Positions 1 to 9,575 of a stretch of 64,000 nucleotides of DNA are shown here, piece after piece. Each line of letters begins with the position of its first letter. Within the stretch, counting starts at the first letter, position 1. The stretch is taken from assembly GCA_000507305.1 (NCBI GenBank), contig DF239909.1:62001-126000 (forward strand), in the 5' to 3' direction. The notes beneath the pieces are model-generated. The model was not told the DNA's origin and ran no database searches. It worked only from the letters and a program-made list of their open reading frames with translations. The stretch comes from Breviolum minutum Mf 1.05b.01. Taxonomy: Eukaryota; Sar; Dinophyceae; Suessiales; Symbiodiniaceae. The position numbers and the translations under genes are program-made.

Positions 1-137
1 TTGTTTGCGGTACATAGGGGATGACATCCTACCCAGTTATATGTGGAATAGAATACACCATTATAATATAAGGATCCCGGATCCCTATTTAAAAAAGAAC
101 AGTATAATGGAAAGAAAGAGGGTTTTTTTCGGGGCTC
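1..137 (+). mobile_element. R3 element, left end cut by window edge
   Basis: The interior matches complete R3 copies (ATAGGGGATGACATCC, CCCAGTTATA, AAGGATCC), and the right tip is the T-tract followed by CGGGGCTC. Most of the left arm lies outside the window. Non-autonomous, with no coding frame. Confidence 0.75.
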
Positions 138-539
138 ATGTTTTGCGTTGAACAGGAAAGCTGAAAAGATTATTCGGATTTTCCTGGCAAATATTGGTAC
201 AACCCTATGGTTTACCTGAAAGTCAGCCCCTGGAAAAGGAGACTCCTTTTCAAAACATCATTACTTTGCGGGTGTAAATACTATGACTATATAATATATA
301 TATGATATGACTAAATGATGTTGATCTTCCAATGTCATCTTGGATTTGTGGGATTTGTGGTAGGGTCGTTCACAAGTTGGGTTGGTTTTTTTCCCAATGA
401 AATGTGTGATACTGATAGTGAGACTTCTCCCAAGAACTAACGGCAAGCCCCTGAAAAGCTACCAACGTCCGACGGAAACATCAATTCTCAAAATGGCTGC
501 ATGGTGTCCAAAAGTGCATTCCTAGAAAATTCGGAATGA

Positions 540-800
540 TTTGGGAGCTTTATAGTTGATCAACAGAGGTTTGGGTATACCTTTCTTAAATTATCCATCA
601 TTGACTCGCATATGGATTACTGTAACTTCCCTGAAACCAACAGCAACAGCTCCTGAAAATGAACGGTTCGAAGATAAGCCTTTCCTTTTGGGATGACCTA
701 TGTTCAGGGGTGTGTGCTATTTTTTTCAGGGAGCATTGAGCCAATGAGAAGGCTTTTAGTTCAGCGCCAGAGCTGTATGTATTTTGATTGGAGCACTTAA
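540..800 (+). CDS. Tentative ORF interrupted by an R4 element
   Basis: Unrecognised. Removing R4 (623-735) with one 2-base flank kept joins 540-624 to 736-800 into a 49-codon frame ending in TAA; its first part contains FIVDQQRFGYTF and its second EPMRRLLVQRQSC. A GT...TTTTTTTCAG alternative (622-729) also keeps frame. A second short frame at 888-950 follows a pyrimidine-rich stretch ending TTGCAG and reads MVPPAEMLLAPHEFKAFMNG then TAG; it could be a further exon. Lengths are within chance range. Confidence 0.25.
623..735 (+). mobile_element. R4 element
   Basis: Left arm TAACTTCCCTGAAACCAACA, core CTTTCCTTTTGGGATGACCTA, right arm TTTTCAGGGA followed by CA where TA is expected. Diverged copy. 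Confidence 0.75.
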
Positions 801-971
801 GTGGAGAATATGTTTTTTCTTTCCAAGTACCTATAAGCAAATCAAAGTGTATAAGCCACCTGTTTTGCTTCCTGAGATGTGTTGCAGATGGTTCCACCAG
901 CTGAAATGCTGTTGGCACCTCATGAATTCAAGGCGTTTATGAATGGATAGATTATGCTTCGTAAAAACTAA

Positions 972-1236
972 GGAAATCACAACACCTCGCCACTTACCTC
1001 ACTAGAACAAGATGGTGAGTTGGGGGCAACTTCCCAAAAAAATGTTTTACCATCCCTGGAACTAAGCCCTCAAAATTGATGGTTGGAAGATGAGCCTTTC
1101 CCTTTGGGATGGCCCTGTTTCAGGGGCTATGTTCGTTTAGGGAGTGTCATTCAGGCTGGTGACTTGTGATGTCGACAAAAACCCTGACAAAAGCCTAGTT
1201 CAATTCGTTCGTAAATTGATTGGATGCTTTTGGTAA
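972..1236 (+). CDS. Tentative ORF interrupted by an R4 element
   Basis: Unrecognised. Joining 972-1049 to 1150-1236, which removes R4 with one 2-base flank kept, gives 54 codons ending TAA. The second part contains TCDVDKNPDKSLVQFVRK. Short, so chance is not excluded. GTGAGT at 1015-1020 is a possible alternative donor site. Confidence 0.25.
1048..1149 (+). mobile_element. R4 element
   Basis: Left arm TACCATCCCTGGAACTAA, core GATGGTTGGAAGATGAG and CCTTTGGGATGGCC, right arm TTTCAGGGGCTATGTTCG then GGGAGTGT. Typical length. Confidence 0.8.
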
Positions 1237-1422
1237 AAAGGTGGACTTAATAGGAAATTCAATGCAAGGATGTTTGTAAACTTCATATATATAGCCTCCA
1301 CATATCCCACCAAACGGGTTTCAGCCGGAAAATCGTCAACTCAAAAGTGCCAACTGGTAGGGGGATATATGTTACGTCCCCATGGGGTAAACCCCCTAAC
1401 AAGGACTCGAAATACAAACCAT

Positions 1423-1517
1423 CCCAAATGCTCCATGTCTGGAATATTTACCTACTATTTACCTTAATTTCAAGCCAAATGTAGGTAAATTATACCAGTT
1501 CCCATGGAGCATTTGGG
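1423..1517 (+). mobile_element. R1 variant with AAATGCTCC tips
   Basis: Perfect 15-base TIR: CCCAAATGCTCCATG at 1423-1437 and CATGGAGCATTTGGG at 1503-1517. The centre is the usual R1 core (TATTTACCTAC ... ATGTAGGTAAATTATACC), but the GGATCC tips are replaced on both arms. Confidence 0.85.
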
Positions 1518-1635
1518 CATGGTATTTTTCGCGGCTAACATCTATGCCTTTCCGCCATCCGCCAGGTCTACCGGACCTTTGGATGTTGGTTGTGTCACTG
1601 CTGTCACTGGGTAGAAAGGATGGTTGTTTTTGAGA

Positions 1636-2040
1636 TGTGCCAGGGCCCGAGCTGATGATATTTCACCCCTATAAATGGCCCAAAATAAATGGGTGATTAG
1701 GGTTGTTTCCCCCCGAAAGGCGAGAACGGCACGCAAAAAAAGGACCAGAAAGGCGGCGACAGCACACCAAGAAAGGACGAAAAAGGCGAGAACAGCACCC
1801 ACGAAGGACGACAAAGGCGAAAACGGCACGCCCAGAAGAAGAAGGATATCAGCCTCTGCGCCGAACACCCGAGGAGGACGAGGCAAACCAGATGATCCAG
1901 GAGGAAATGCTAACAGAGGGCAAAGCCAGCGGCAAGGAAAAAAAAGAAAAGGTCAAAAAAACAGATGACAAAGAGAAGGCAAAAGATACGGTGGAGTTAT
2001 AACCTTAATTACTTACAACTGTTAGGGGCACACCTTGTAG
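1636..2040 (+). mobile_element. R13 copy split by a lysine/arginine-rich segment
   Basis: Sequence at 1636-1700 (CAGGGCCCG, TTTCACCCCTATAAATGGCC, AATAAATGGGTG) matches the middle of R13, and 1990-2040 (GTTATAACC, TAGGGGCACACCTTGTAG) matches its right end. About 290 bases of unrelated, repetitive, purine-rich DNA lie between. Confidence 0.6.
1720..2002 (+). CDS. Low-complexity K/R/E-rich frame, possible exon
   Basis: Starts after a CCCCCCGAAAG acceptor-like site. The first part is a degenerate tandem repeat of about 31-34 bases, four units, each with a form of AAGGCGAGAACGGCACGC. The second part reads on in a charged helix-like stretch (TPEEDEANQMIQEEMLTEGK, then many K/E) to TAA. The +1-shifted frame is also open and is R/G-rich. 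A preceding short exon at 1566-1610 with GT donor context is conceivable. No family recognised; low complexity inflates openness. Confidence 0.3.
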
Positions 2041-2154
2041 AGTCTAAACTCCCTTTTGTTTTAGACAAATTCATCCACCTTTGATAGGGAATCATATCAT
2101 GGGTATATATGTAAATCTCACTGCTGGGTTGATGCCCTTCCCTTCTTATTTGAG

Positions 2155-2332
2155 ATGGTTGTTCCCCAAAAAGAAAAGGCAAAACTTCCCCGTTCTTTAC
2201 GACGCAGGACGTCAACCCCAACGCGCATCACGGAAGTTTTCAAGATGGAGCCGGATCATAGCTTCAGCGTTTTTTTTGGGGGGAGAAAACAGAACCAGTC
2301 CCATCCAGTGCTTAGTACTGATCCCTGAGTAG
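2155..2332 (+). CDS. Tentative terminal exon
   Basis: Open frame after CCCTTCTTATTTGAG, running to TAG at 2330-2332 (about 58 codons, with NFPVLYDAGRQPQRASRKFS). Unrecognised. The length is unremarkable by itself. Confidence 0.2.
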
Positions 2333-2893
2333 TCCCTCCAGCCATGGCACCGAATGACAGAGGACATGCCAAAAATATATCCCTAGTTCTATTGATCTTG
2401 CACCTCGACATATGGTGTATTATGGTGTATTCAGCTCCATTTACACCCCCTTATATAGTGTAGCCATTTTTGGTAGGTACATTCTTTGCAGCCGCCTCAA
2501 GGTGGAATTTCTAACATAATATGCCAAAGTTTTCCACCTTTAGTGGCCGGGGAAGCCATTGATTTCATGGGTGCGTACTTGGTCCCTCATGCATTGTTAG
2601 TGACTAGCTAGCAAGTTGAATGTTTTTTTCTGTGATTAAAATCCCTGTCATGGTTGGTGTATAAGTCCGCTTCCCGCCCAAAAGACGGACGGAGTCACAT
2701 CACCCCAACTTGGTATATAATACTAGTTACTTTATATATACCTACAATTTTTACCAAGTCCGTCCCCCAACAAAAATGTAATGACGTCATATATATATAA
2801 ATATATATATATATATCCCCCTAAGAATCCAGACCTCTTGGGTAGAATAGGATTCAGGGTTCCAATCCCATCCAAAAAAGAATAGGAATGTAG

Positions 2894-3501
2894 GGGTATA
2901 TAATCCCTTTCTTAAGGGACATTACCTGGATTCCTACTGTTGATGGCTGAAATCCGGCTAACCACCTGTGATGTATAAAACCATGTAAACTAGGTGGTGG
3001 TTTCAAATAATTTTGTATTTTCACCCCGAAAATTGGGGAAGATGAACCCATTTTGACTCATATTTTTGAACTGGGTTGGTTCAACCACCAACTAGTGTAA
3101 ATAACGGGAAGTTGCCAACGAAATGACCTGATTGCAGGATTTCAGCCATAATCAACGGTAGGGAGTCCTGCTCAGTTTTTTACCACCAAGATACAACTGA
3201 GGCAATCCGTGCCTGCGAGAAAGGACTTCAAGGAGATCAGGTTGGATACTGTTTGTTGTTACTGTTAAAAAAAAACGACCCCGAAACAGGGGTGATACTG
3301 TTGATGGCAACCAGAAATCCGGCGAGAAAACCAGTTGATATGGCAAATATTCCGTTATTTACAGGGTTTATATTTATACTGTACATCCCAGGTGGTGATC
3401 GCGGGATTTCTGAACCATCAACAGCAAGTCAACAAAGTAGGTCCGTGAGACTACGTATCATTTTGTGTCATTTGGGGTTTGGGTGGGTTGGATTTGGGTG
3501 A
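2894..3501 (+). CDS. ORF restored by removing two R9 elements
   Basis: Joining 2894-2936, 3161-3297 and 3427-3501 gives 84 codons ending TGA. This removes R9 (2935-3160, itself carrying R2) with one TA kept, and the second R9 (3296-3424) with a degenerate CA. The middle part includes TEAIRACEKGLQGDQVGYC. CAG|GTTGG at 3240 is an alternative donor. No family recognised. An 84-codon junction frame has roughly a one in eight chance of arising randomly. Confidence 0.35.
2935..3160 (+). mobile_element. R9 element carrying a nested R2
   Basis: Left tip TACTGTTGATGG at 2935, right tip ATCAACGGTA ending at 3160, sharing GAAATCCGGCTAACCACCTG and the inverted GCAGGATTTC with other R9 copies. It is interrupted at 2990-3095 by R2. 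TA at both ends fits a TA TSD. Confidence 0.85.
2990..3095 (+). mobile_element. R2 element inside R9, TSD TGTAAA
   Basis: CTAGGTGGTGGTTTCAA ... GGTTCAACCACCAACTAG. TGTAAA occurs at 2984-2989 and again at 3096-3101. Uninterrupted R9 copies have TTGTAAATAATGGG (reverse sense) at the same spot, so this is a real empty-site comparison. Confidence 0.92.
3296..3424 (+). mobile_element. R9 element
   Basis: TACTGTTGATGG at the left, ACCATCAACAG at the right, with TTATTTACAGGGTTT and CATCCCAGGTGGTG inside as in the other copies. The right flank is CA, not TA. Confidence 0.85.
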
Positions 3502-3863
3502 GAATTTTCTGAGATTTCTCTTGGAGTGTATCCGACTTGGTGAAATATTTTTCGATTTATCCAGATTCAGGTAAAGCTCGATGTATTTTTAAGGTTTCAA
3601 CTTGAATTGTCTTTCTCAACTTGCATTCCGGAAGAAAACTGGGTATCATTTCTTTCACTAAATTGGTGAAACACATTGAAATGAAGAGGACTATTATACG
3701 ACATAGGATCTACCGGAGAGGGGTGAGGAAACCCGATTATGATCCCATCATCAAATTGCCGAAGCACCTTTGCTGATCTCATCTGATCGTGGAATCTGTG
3801 GAAAGCTGCCAACCCTAATTGAGCAATGAAACAAAAATCTGGGGCTGTTTCGGGTCGGTATAT

Positions 3864-3964
3864 GCCCATACCATCCATGGGAATGGTATAGTTACCTACA
3901 TGAATGGTTGATTTTTAATGGTGAAATGTAGGAAAATATACCTTTTGTCCCATGGATGCTATGA
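3864..3964 (+). mobile_element. R1 element
   Basis: GCCCATACCATCCATGGG at the left, CCCATGGATGCTATGAG at the right, core TTACCTACATGAATGGTTG and GTAGGAAAATATACC. GTATATG lies just before and GAGATAG just after, so a GT-AG intron covering the element is possible. Confidence 0.8.
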
Positions 3965-4616
3965 GATAGGAGATGTTAAACTTCCTACATACAGCGCTTT
4001 TCTGGACTCAAAACTTGGTTTTTCAGCATCACCTGCGGGAAACTCCAAGTTTCGTCCGCCACCGTTTTTTTGATGAACTTTGGATGGAGCCTGAAGGGAC
4101 TTTTCCGTATTACTTGGCCGATGGTTAAACGGGGATTGCACATTTAGTAGGCAAAATAAGGTTTTCAAACGGCTTTATTTCAGGGTCCAGGACGGCTAAG
4201 TGAGTTTCAGTTCAATCCCGACTTTGTCCATATGGAGCTTTTGGATTCATGTTGCCGGTATTTTTTTGTTTAAAACCCAACTAATTATGACACGTCAGTG
4301 ATGACAAAAGATTCTGGCCAACTGGCAGGGGTTGAACTGTAACTGATAAGAGATATTTATCATCTGCCTACCTTGTCTACATATTGAAATGGTGCAGAAA
4401 TCTTATGACCCTTTGCCCTTTCTGAAGTAGGGATTTCACTCGAGAAATTTCGAGAAAAACTCGACCGGAGGCATTGGCACTTCTGCAGAAAGCTCAATGG
4501 CAAGGTCGGTGTTTGGTGATTGGTGACAACTTTGGTAGTGAGTCGAGACGGTTTTGAAAAGGTTGGTTTTCCTATGACTTGACCATGATAATTGTGCGAA
4601 AATTACATGGCACCGG

Positions 4617-4707
4617 AATGGGACGATTCTATATTTACCTACATGAATGGTTGATTTTATGTGATAAATAAGTAGCTAAATAGACCTTTTCGTCCCATGG
4701 ATCCTGG
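4617..4707 (+). mobile_element. R1 element, diverged
   Basis: Core ATATTTACCTACATGAATGG TTGATTTTAT, right tip CGTCCCATGGATCC. The left tip is degraded. Confidence 0.65.
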
Positions 4708-4719
4708 GTTTTGATCATT

Positions 4720-5400
4720 TTGATCCGAGATAGGGGGGGGTATCCTTAATGTGAACTGTTTTATGGAGTTCACCGAGAGTTGTGAGAGGGTTAAGTTGTG
4801 TGTCCGAGGGGATGGGAGTTTAATTCCTTGAAAACTAACATATCTCCTCAAATTTGATGGTTGGAAGATGAAATGTCATTTTTAAATTGTCTCTTTTGAG
4901 GGTCGACATGCGTTCGGTGTTTTTCCCGGGGGGTGCAAGTTTCACCATGAAAAAGATGTTGAGTTCAAGACTGCAACGTTGTTTATTTTAGCGCTTTTTT
5001 CCAGGCTGAGATTGTTTTTTATGGTTGAACTCGTTTCAATAAACGGGGTTTCTGCCTTTCAGATTACCATTTGTAATTGGTGCGTTGCCTTTCCAGTGTT
5101 TGTTTACAGGAATGTTAACCTGGGATCAAAAAAGGTTCACAAAAAATGCAAGCGCTTTTTCCATAGATATATGAGTTCCAGATGCCTTGAAAAACCCTTA
5201 AAACGAAAAGTAGTCCCATCCATTCTTCCACCGAAGTTGTATTAAAAACCAAGGACCTGATGAAGGGGCCAGCCCGGGGTGAAGGATCTATGGGGTAACA
5301 GCGTGCAACTAGCTGTGCGGCTTGGATTTCGGGAGTGATGAACGGAAGGATTTTCCCTGAGGCTTCGTTGAAGGTTGAAGGTTATGAAAGAACACTCCCA
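4720..5400. other. Stretch without a supported gene
   Basis: Holds a degraded R4 (about 4815-4930: GATGGTTGGAAGATGAAATG, TTTGAGGG) and otherwise unique sequence. No repeat unit or convincing frame seen. Confidence 0.4.
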
Positions 5401-5404
5401 TCGA

Positions 5405-5512
5405 ATCCGGATCCATGGAACGAAAAGGTATATTTACCTACACTGATACTGATTTCCCCTGAAAATCAACCATTCATGTTGGTAAATCTACCATTTCCAT
5501 GGATCCTATGGG
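5405..5512 (+). mobile_element. R1 element
   Basis: GGATCCATGG at the left, CCATGGATCCTATGGG at the right, core TATATTTACCTACACTG and GGTAAATCTACC. Confidence 0.75.
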
Positions 5513-5631
5513 AAAAAGATACCTACTAAGAGAATACCTACACCTCTGAGCTGTTTACATAATGTGATTTTTTACGGTGTACTGGTAAATCACCATTAAA
5601 CCACCATTGGGGTGTGAGCTGTTTTTTTCAG

Positions 5632-5748
5632 TTGGATGTTTTCGCCGCTGACCGCCGGGGTCAGGACTGGAGAGTAATTTGCAAACAGCCTTTGCCTTGC
5701 TTGAATGCATGGCAGCCTCCAGGCAATGGTGGTACCTCGGATACCTGA
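5632..5748 (+). CDS. Tentative exon after a strong acceptor
   Basis: GAGCTGTTTTTTTCAG is followed by a 38-codon open frame (LDVFAADRRGQDWRVICKQ...) to TGA. G+C is higher than in the surroundings near 5640-5680. The opposite strand is also open here, so strand is uncertain. Unrecognised. Confidence 0.25.
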   Translation: MDVFAADRRGQDWRVICKQPLPCLNAWQPPGNGGTSDT

Positions 5749-6188
5749 GTTTCGGATGGTGTGGTTTTTTTCCCATGGCTGCTCCATGGCATGGCTGGTC
5801 CACCTAGCCACCCATAGCCTATACCCCCTAAATAAGGCCTTTATTTGATGGGGGTAGTTGGGAGGGCCATAACCATGTCTGGAATATTAACCTACATGTA
5901 CCATAAATTTAAGTGGCAAATTCCATGGAGCATTCTGGATTTGGTTTTTAAGGGATTGAGATGTGAATTTCTCCCTGAAATTAACATAACTCGCTGGAAA
6001 ATCCCCATGTTCAATAGGAAATAGATCTTCACTTTGGCTTGCATCATCTCATACCAAAGGGTGGTCCAAAAAAAGCACTTATAAGTAATAAATATAGGGG
6101 GAAATAGCTGCACGTTTCGCGGGGGTGGAAATAGCTCCCCTGCCATTTATAGTTTAGAACAATGGTAGGTAGGGGCTCAACCGGGTAG

Positions 6189-6359
6189 GTGAAGTGAAAA
6201 GACTTTCAAGCCTGGTGGGTTAGGGTATATATAGGGGGCTGAAATACTGCCCAGTGGGGGATTATTTCATAAACCATGACGTAAGGATCCCGAAAAAAAC
6301 AGCGATGATTGGTGGAAAGTAAGGGTTGTTGTTGTTGTTGTTGTTTTTTTTCGTGGCTC
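6189..6359 (+). mobile_element. R3 element with GTT expansion
   Basis: GTATATATAGGGGGC, GGGGATTATTTCATAAACCAT, GTAAGGATCCC and right tip TTTTTCGTGGCTC. The usual GGGTTTTTTT segment has become (GTT)6 at about 6325-6342. Confidence 0.75.
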
Positions 6360-6483
6360 AATTGAAAGTAAAATGGAGATGTATGGAAAGTATGAATCCT
6401 CAAGACAGTTCGGTCTCCTACTGTTGAAAAGGAGGGGATGTGCAGAGCACGTAGTGTCTGGAGGACCCAAGATGACTTCAATT

Positions 6484-6719
6484 GAGCAGTGAAGAAAAAC
6501 CCTGGTTATTTGCTGTCATTATGCTACCCAAATACCCCATGGTCAAAATATATGGCACAGTCCCCAAAAGGTAGGTTAATACACGGCTTATATAAACCAA
6601 TACAAGGTAACTGTGCCATCTACTTTTACCTTGGTGTATATCGGGATTATCATACGCCATTGTCAGGACCACTGTGAGCCAATGGGTATATAATGTCACA
6701 ATGGTTTTGAAGACTGCTC
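6484..6719 (+). mobile_element. R3-tipped element with foreign interior
   Basis: GAGCAGTG at 6484 and GACTGCTC ending at 6719, flanked by AATT and TATT. Left part AAAAACCCTGGTTATTTGCTG is R3, while the centre (CCATGGTCAAAATATATGG, ATACAAGGTAACTGTGCC) is not found in other copies. Confidence 0.6.
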
Positions 6720-7038
6720 TATTCAGCAGATTCACCACTTTGGATGAGTAACCATAGTAGCCCGTGATGTTGCTGGAGCATCCATAGTACCCTTCTTAAC
6801 AAACATCCCTATATGTCACACTCTACCACTGGCAGCAAAGTGAAAACTAAGTGCAGATCCTGTACCTATAGAGGGCCTTGGTTTATTTGACTTTGCCGTA
6901 ACTCTCATTCTCCAATGGCCTAGGCATTCTTTGGTATCTTTCGAGGACAGTGGGTTTGCATCGTTTTGGGTCTGCATTGAAACAAGGTGAGCAGTATCAA
7001 GCCCTGGTATCAGAGGTCATTAGTTTTCACTGCATCCT

Positions 7039-7205
7039 TACAAGGTGGGCCCATACCAGGTATAAATGGAGTTATAAGTTATAACTTATAACTTATAACC
7101 CCTACAAATGGCCGAGAATAAATGGGTTTCACTGGGGTTATTTCACCCGGAAATTAGTGGAGTTATTTCATTTTACTTATATAACCATTAGGGGCCCGCC
7201 TTGTA
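7039..7205 (+). mobile_element. R13 element, complete
   Basis: TACAAGGTGGGCCC at 7039 and GGGCCCGCCTTGTA ending at 7205. The interior carries GTTATAACTTATAACTTATA direct repeats, TACAAATGGCC and TGGGGTTATTTCACCC. Confidence 0.88.
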
Positions 7206-7359
7206 GATACACAAAAAAACCCGTTTTTTCTTGTACAAAACCCAAAAAAAATCTCGTCATTTCTGGTGTTTTTTTTCCATTCAGGAGTTTGATCAGGAGT
7301 TTGACCAGCTGAATGCACGATGTTTGAACTCGGCACCTTGGTGGTGGCAAGGTACAGGG

Positions 7360-7620
7360 GAGCAATGCAGAAAAAACCTGGTTGTTTAGTGATACGGTTG
7401 ATGGCTTAAATCCGGGATCAACTCACCAGTTGAGGTTGGTACTTTTATCCCATGATTTACGACGGGTTTTGTACATCCCAGGTGGTGCAGGATTCATCAA
7501 CAGTAGGGGATCAACTAAACGTGGGTAAATATACCAGTCCAATGGATCCTTTGGAATATATGGGATATAGACTATTTTTCGTAGGGATAAACTCATGACT
7601 CATGAACCCAATAGTAGGGG
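7360..7620 (+). mobile_element. R3 fragment interrupted by R9, then half of R1
   Basis: GAGCAATGCAGAAAAAACCTGG TTGTTTAG (7360-7392) is the R3 left arm. It resumes as GGGGATCAAC right after the R9 insertion. From 7522 the right half of R1 follows (GTAAATATACCAGTCC, AATGGATCC). Confidence 0.7.
7393..7505 (+). mobile_element. R9 element nested in R3
   Basis: TACGGTTGATGG at the left, GATTCATCAACAGTA at the right. Inside, TTTATCCCATGATTTAC and CATCCCAGGTGGTGCAG are diagnostic of R9. TA at both ends; the joined flanks match intact R3. Confidence 0.85.
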
Positions 7621-7665
7621 TTTATATACCCATTATATAAGCACAAAAAAAGGAGCGTTTGAGCT

Positions 7666-7716
7666 CACCCTCCAATTTGACTAATATTGTTCGGATGGGT
7701 TGAAACCACCAACTAG
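7666..7716 (+). mobile_element. R2 right half
   Basis: CAATTTGACTAATATTG then GGGTTGAAACCACCAACTAG. The left half is missing. Confidence 0.75.
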
Positions 7717-8180
7717 ATATGTTTGTAAAATCACCCAAATTGCCAAACCTTGAAAGTAATCCCCCAACAACGCTGAGTTCCGAAACGTGGTAAATTTTTG
7801 TTTTTGCGCGTTGCTCAGGAATACTTCACACAGTAAGAATGCAACTATACTGTAACTTTGTATTTTTGGTGTCAAAATAAAAAAACACAACTCCCAAGAG
7901 GGTGTTTAGTAAAGATTTAGATAGATTTAGTAAAGGTCCATTGTTTGAATTCAGACATGTGACCTAACTTCATGTGCTTTGACCTTGATGAATGAACAAA
8001 GGTTTCCGCGGTAAACATGAAAAGTTATTATTTCACCTTGAGCGTACATATTCTTTGCCTGGTGCGTGTTGTGATGAGCTTAAATGAGCAGCTGGGATGG
8101 CGATTTTCCATACTACAGTAAAGGGTCCTAGCGTAAATGAGCCATTGGTTGGGGACATTTGTCTTTTGAACCATGATTTG

Positions 8181-8336
8181 TACAAGTGGGCCCTGTCACC
8201 AGTTATAAGTAAGGTTAGAACTCTACTTACTTCTAGGGGTGAAATCACACCACACCAGTTACCCATTCATAGGGTATTTTATGTATTTTTCACTCCATTT
8301 ATAAGATCGTATCAACCCACCTTGTAGCCAAATCTG
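8181..8336 (+). mobile_element. R13 element
   Basis: TACAAGTGGGCCC at the left, CCCACCTTGTA at the right, with ACCAGTTATAAGTAAGG and TAGGGGTGAAATCAC inside. Confidence 0.85.
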
Positions 8337-8391
8337 TTTTTGTTGAATATTTCAAGTTATATATTTTTTTCCAAGATAGTTTCATCCAAAT

Positions 8392-8488
8392 GGGTGTTTC
8401 CAAAAATAGGGTACCCCCCAATCATCCATTTTAATAGGGTTTTCCATTATTTTCACCATCCATTTTGGTACCTCTATTCTTGGAAACC
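8392..8488 (+). mobile_element. R7 element
   Basis: GGGTGTTTCCAAAAATAGGG TACCC ... GGTACCTCTATTCTTGGAAACC, with ATCCATTTTAATAGGG in the middle. Confidence 0.85.
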
Positions 8489-8596
8489 ATCACTTCCTGT
8501 TGGAACCCAGGTGATGCGTGCCTTGCATGAAGGCGAACGATTGTGCCCGTAGTTTTTTTTTCCCCACCTTTCAATTTAGGGTCAAGTAGGGTTTAA

Positions 8597-8693
8597 CTAG
8601 GTGGTGGTTTCAAATATGTTTATTTTCACCCCTGTTTGGGGAAGATTCCCATTTTGACTAATATTTTTCAAAGGGGTTGAAACCACCAACTAG
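8597..8693 (+). mobile_element. R2 element
   Basis: CTAGGTGGTGGTTTCAAATA ... GGGTTGAAACCACCAACTAG, with the conserved TTTTCACCCC and GGGGAAGATTCCCATTTTGA. Confidence 0.92.
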
Positions 8694-9310
8694 GAAAAAA
8701 GGGGCTGGCAATTACCTTTTAACTAGGGGGACACTTGCGTCAACAATTCCAACTAGGCTGTGATATTGGTGGAGCTAAGGAGGTATAGGGGTGATCGATT
8801 CCACTACTAATTTCCTAATTTGGGGAGCTCAAGAGCCCCAGAATCTTCCGAATCATAGGGTAGCCAACTTCAGTTTTTCAGTGTTTTTTTTTAATTTTGA
8901 AATGACCCATCACCCCCCATGGTGTTTGATGGAAACGTAGCACTGCATGAAGGCTACTATCCTAGGCAACCAATATTGAAATCCTTACAACACATCGGCC
9001 AGATGACAGATGAATATTTAAGCTGTGACATGTGCAGGGAGAGCTAGTTTTGCTTTGGAGATGTGGGGTCTTTTCTGTGCGAAAGTCTGTGAGAGACTTT
9101 TCTGTGCGACAAAAATCACTAGGTTGATAATCGTAAACGATGTCTTTCAGATGGGAAACATCTGGAAGTGAGAAAACTGAGGTCGTTTGAACATATCTGA
9201 AAAATAAAGGGGCTGCAACTTAAGAAAATCACCATAAATTGAAAAAGGAAATTCATCTGAACCAAACACCTCCATGACTTGTGGGTTTCATGTTCTTGGA
9301 TTTGTTGAAG

Positions 9311-9413
9311 GTGATTTTTTTCACTTTTCACCATGGCAAAATCAACATTTTTCACCACCATTTGGGAGAGTGTGATGTTTACATTTTTCCAGGCATCCAA
9401 CAGTCGCAAATCT
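9311..9413 (+). repeat. R12 repeat
   Basis: GTGATTTTTTTC ... TTCACCACCATTTGGGAG ... TTTTTCCAGGCATCCAACAG TCGCAAATCT. No inverted ends. AAG|GTGATT and TTTTTCCAG|GC look like splice sites; using them (9311-9392) keeps a frame open from 9278 to 9575. Confidence 0.75.
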
Positions 9414-9575
9414 GAGATTCGTTTTGATTTTGGTAGGGTTGAGCTACCCCTGAATCTTTTCAAAGGGAACGATGGAGACATCGGGATCTCTGATCTAAGT
9501 CGTCATGGAAGGCCAACAATGGCGACGAAGTTTGACGGTCCTGGAGGATGGAGCTTTTTGAAGCAGTCAGTGTAA
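9393..9575 (+). CDS. Tentative terminal exon after R12
   Basis: 60-codon open frame from the TTTTTCCAG acceptor to TAA (contains VELPLNLFKGNDGDIGISDL). Removing the 82-base GT-AG interval 9311-9392 joins it in phase to 9278-9310. No family recognised. Confidence 0.3.
   Translation, partial: ASNSRKSEIRFDFGRVELPLNLFKGNDGDIGISDLSRHGRPTMATKFDGPGGWSFLKQSV

Noticed and set aside
2461-2485. Resemblance to a dinoflagellate spliced-leader (TAGCCATTTTTGG)
   Set aside because: Only about 10 bases agree and no donor site or Sm-like context follows.
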